A DNA stretch of 64,000 nucleotides, from NCBI RefSeq assembly GCF_019175385.1, contig NC_083339.1:29417637-29481636 (forward strand), given 5' to 3'. This DNA is from Lycium barbarum (lineage: Eukaryota > Streptophyta > Magnoliopsida > Solanales > Solanaceae). Under the pieces are notes generated by a model, which was not told the origin of the DNA, searched no databases, and saw only the letters and a program-made list of their open reading frames with translations. Positions within the stretch are counted from its first letter, which is position 1. Each line of letters begins with the position of its first letter. Below are positions 62,297 to 64,000 of the stretch, one piece after another. Made by a program: the position numbers and the translations under genes.

Positions 62297-62570
62297 TCAA
62301 TATCACAAGTACCAATAATGGGGTACGCCAACAATGTACCATATCACAATACCAACAATGGTATGCCAGCAATATATCGATATCACAAGTACCGGTAATA
62401 GGTACGCCAACATCGTATCATATCACAATACCAATAGTGGGTATACCAACAATATATCAATATCACAATACCAACGGTGGGTATGCCAACAATGTGTCTA
62501 TATCACAATAACAACAGTGGGTATGCCAACAATATATCATATCACAACACCAATAGTGGGTATGTTAAAT
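62297..62570. repeat. 40-bp minisatellite in LTR Y
   Basis: The unit ATATCACAATACCAA.AGTGG followed by GTATGCCAACAATAT repeats about seven times at 39-40 bp spacing (ATATCAC at 62340, 62380, 62420, 62460, 62500 and 62539). Confidence 0.88.
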
Positions 62571-63793
62571 CTATCCCAATCAGGACAACAAAACAGAATT
62601 CGATATCTACCAACTACACATGGCATCAAGCCAACACAGCAGAACAGTCGAACACAACACAACAGGGTGGCTAGTCCCACACACAAAAGGTCAACCATTT
62701 GATATACATATTTTCCACTTCCTTAAATTAGGAACACGACACTCAAAATTTCTCGTCACGACTCATTTTAGACTCAATCACAATCATTGGTACATTTTAT
62801 CTTCCCATTTATCCACTAGATTCACAATTAATGGCATACCACAATAATCATATATGACGGGAATTTCTCATCATTAGACATGACAATAGGTTTCACCCGC
62901 TACTTGCAAGTCACATATAACCATTGATATTAAAGAAAAAGCACATCAAACAACCTAAGGAATCTACAGGCCACAAGCCCGAACACACAAATCACACAAC
63001 AATACCATCTTAAGAATTCCATCCCAAATCTCCAATTCCTATACATTCATTCTCCGTTCCTTCTAATACACGAATATATGAAACTAACCGGAGTCTACCG
63101 AAAGGGAAGCCATAACCTAACTGGCAGCCGAACAGGTACCACGAACCACACGTTGCCTTGTCTTTTGAAGTGTCTCCAATTAATCAAACTCTATAACATA
63201 TGAATTCTATGTAAGAAACCATGAATAATGATACCCATATTGGCTACTTTCTATTCGGGTCAAATTCCAACCTTTAATTACGGAAAAACGGGTCTCATGG
63301 GCAAAACGGGAATTTTATGACCAAAATACCAAATTCAATACTAAAACGTCAAAACCCATTACTTTAATTATATGAATACTCAATTAATTCTCAAAATCAT
63401 CATTAATATGAAAACCCCCAAATTTGGGTCTAAGAACCCTAACTTTAATTCATGAAATTCAACTCTAGCATGGAAGATTGTTGGTTAACAAGCCTGGATA
63501 TATCATTATCTAGCATGAATAGTAACATTAACATCATTTATTCACAATCTGGGAAGTCAATTCGTTCTTATAACTCTTTCATGAAAACCCCATAAACCTT
63601 CCTTTGATTCTAGTCATTACAAGGTTGAAATCATGTTTAGAAATCATAATGGATAGAGATATAAGATTAGAACACTTACCCTAGGAAGAAAATGGCTCTC
63701 TAGACCTTCAAGTCGCCTCCAAGAGTGCTTACAACGAGTTTAGATGTTATGGGAAATGTCTAAGGGTTTTACCCAATATAAATGTATTCTGGT

Positions 63794-63956
63794 GCAGTGA
63801 TACCACTGCAGCGGCTATCGCGCCGCTCCAGAGGTACCGCACCAGCAGTGGCAAGACCACTACGGCGGTCTAGCCAAAAAATGCACTTCACCGCTCCAGC
63901 AGTACCATCACAGACCTAGCGGTGCCGCTGTAGCGGTACTAGTGCCGCTGCAGCGG
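63794..63956. repeat. GC-rich palindrome cluster in LTR Y
   Basis: Contains GCAGTG-ATAC-CACTGC (63794-63809), AGCGGC/GCCGCT arms just after it, AGCGG-TG-CCGCT (about 63918-63929) and the perfect palindrome CCGCTGCAGCGG (63945-63956). It stands out from the AT-rich surroundings. Confidence 0.85.
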
Positions 63957-64000
63957 ACACTAGCAGCTCAGACACTCGAAACCAGTTTTCTGGTTTCGCC

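Larger units (their letters stand above)
46197..64000 (-). mobile_element. LTR Y (interrupted by B, G2 and C; runs off the window)
   Basis: The plus strand starts TGTCACGACCCAATTCGGGG at 46197. Its own sequence is 46197-46481, 48493-48896, 58903-59084 and 61579-64000, joined at the duplications of B, G2 and C. Later parts hold ATGCAATGCA words (61580-61640), ~70-245-bp direct repeats with CACAGTCACTC (61918, 62072, 62158), a 40-bp minisatellite (62297-62570), a donor-like GGGTAAGTG (63681-63673, minus) and a palindrome cluster near 63800-63956. The LTR end expected at TGTTACA is not in the window, so part of this may be something else. Confidence 0.65.

Overview
This window is intergenic plant DNA, most likely from a Solanaceae nuclear genome. 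The evidence is the transposon content: long-LTR Ty3/Gypsy families with TGTAACACC...GTGACA or TGTTACACC...GTGACA ends, a Tat/Ogre-like element with a tRNA-Arg primer site, a plant RTE LINE with a (TTG)n tail, and a Mutator-like element carrying a Ulp1-type protease gene. I see no intact host gene, no tRNA or rRNA gene and no CRISPR array. Nearly all coding signal is transposon coding sequence with stops or frameshifts. The genus cannot be fixed from sequence alone.

Layout. (1) 1-13388: a minus-strand Ty1/Copia element whose reverse transcriptase gene is split by a plus-strand Gypsy-type element, G1 (97-9299, target duplication CAAGG). G1 itself carries a nested solo LTR, D (3558-5257, duplication AGTGA). 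(2) 13389-20365: AT-rich spacer with small inverted-repeat elements, then a hAT-like non-autonomous element (about 18261-20334) invaded by a foldback element and holding one unrecognised reading frame. (3) 20366-27190: a Mutator-like element with a gutted transposase on the plus strand and a decayed DUF1985-type/Ulp1 protease gene on the minus strand. (4) 28128-40188: a 12 kb, minus-strand, non-autonomous Tat/Ogre-like retrotransposon with 3.2 kb nearly identical LTRs, target duplication CATAC, and an internal array of 104-bp repeats organised as 416-bp four-unit higher-order repeats. (5) 40722-41586: a decayed RTE LINE 3' end. (6) 41629-64000: a nest of Gypsy LTRs. LTR X contains solo LTR A and LTR Y; Y contains solo LTR B, a complete Tekay/Del-type chromovirus G2 (48897-58897, duplication CCAAA) and solo LTR C. 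X and Y run off the right edge.

The window records successive insertion, solo-LTR formation and cytosine-transition decay. Points that may be new: (a) a putative intron conserved inside the long Gypsy LTRs, with a GGTAAG donor about 0.45-0.75 kb from the LTR start and a CAG/G acceptor about 0.36-0.47 kb from the LTR end; (b) family-specific clusters of palindromic words in the promoter-proximal part of each LTR; (c) a hairpin module repeated in the Tat-like element whose two stems co-vary between copies; (d) the higher-order repeat array in the same element. All structural calls were made by reading the sequence; none was checked by alignment software or database search.
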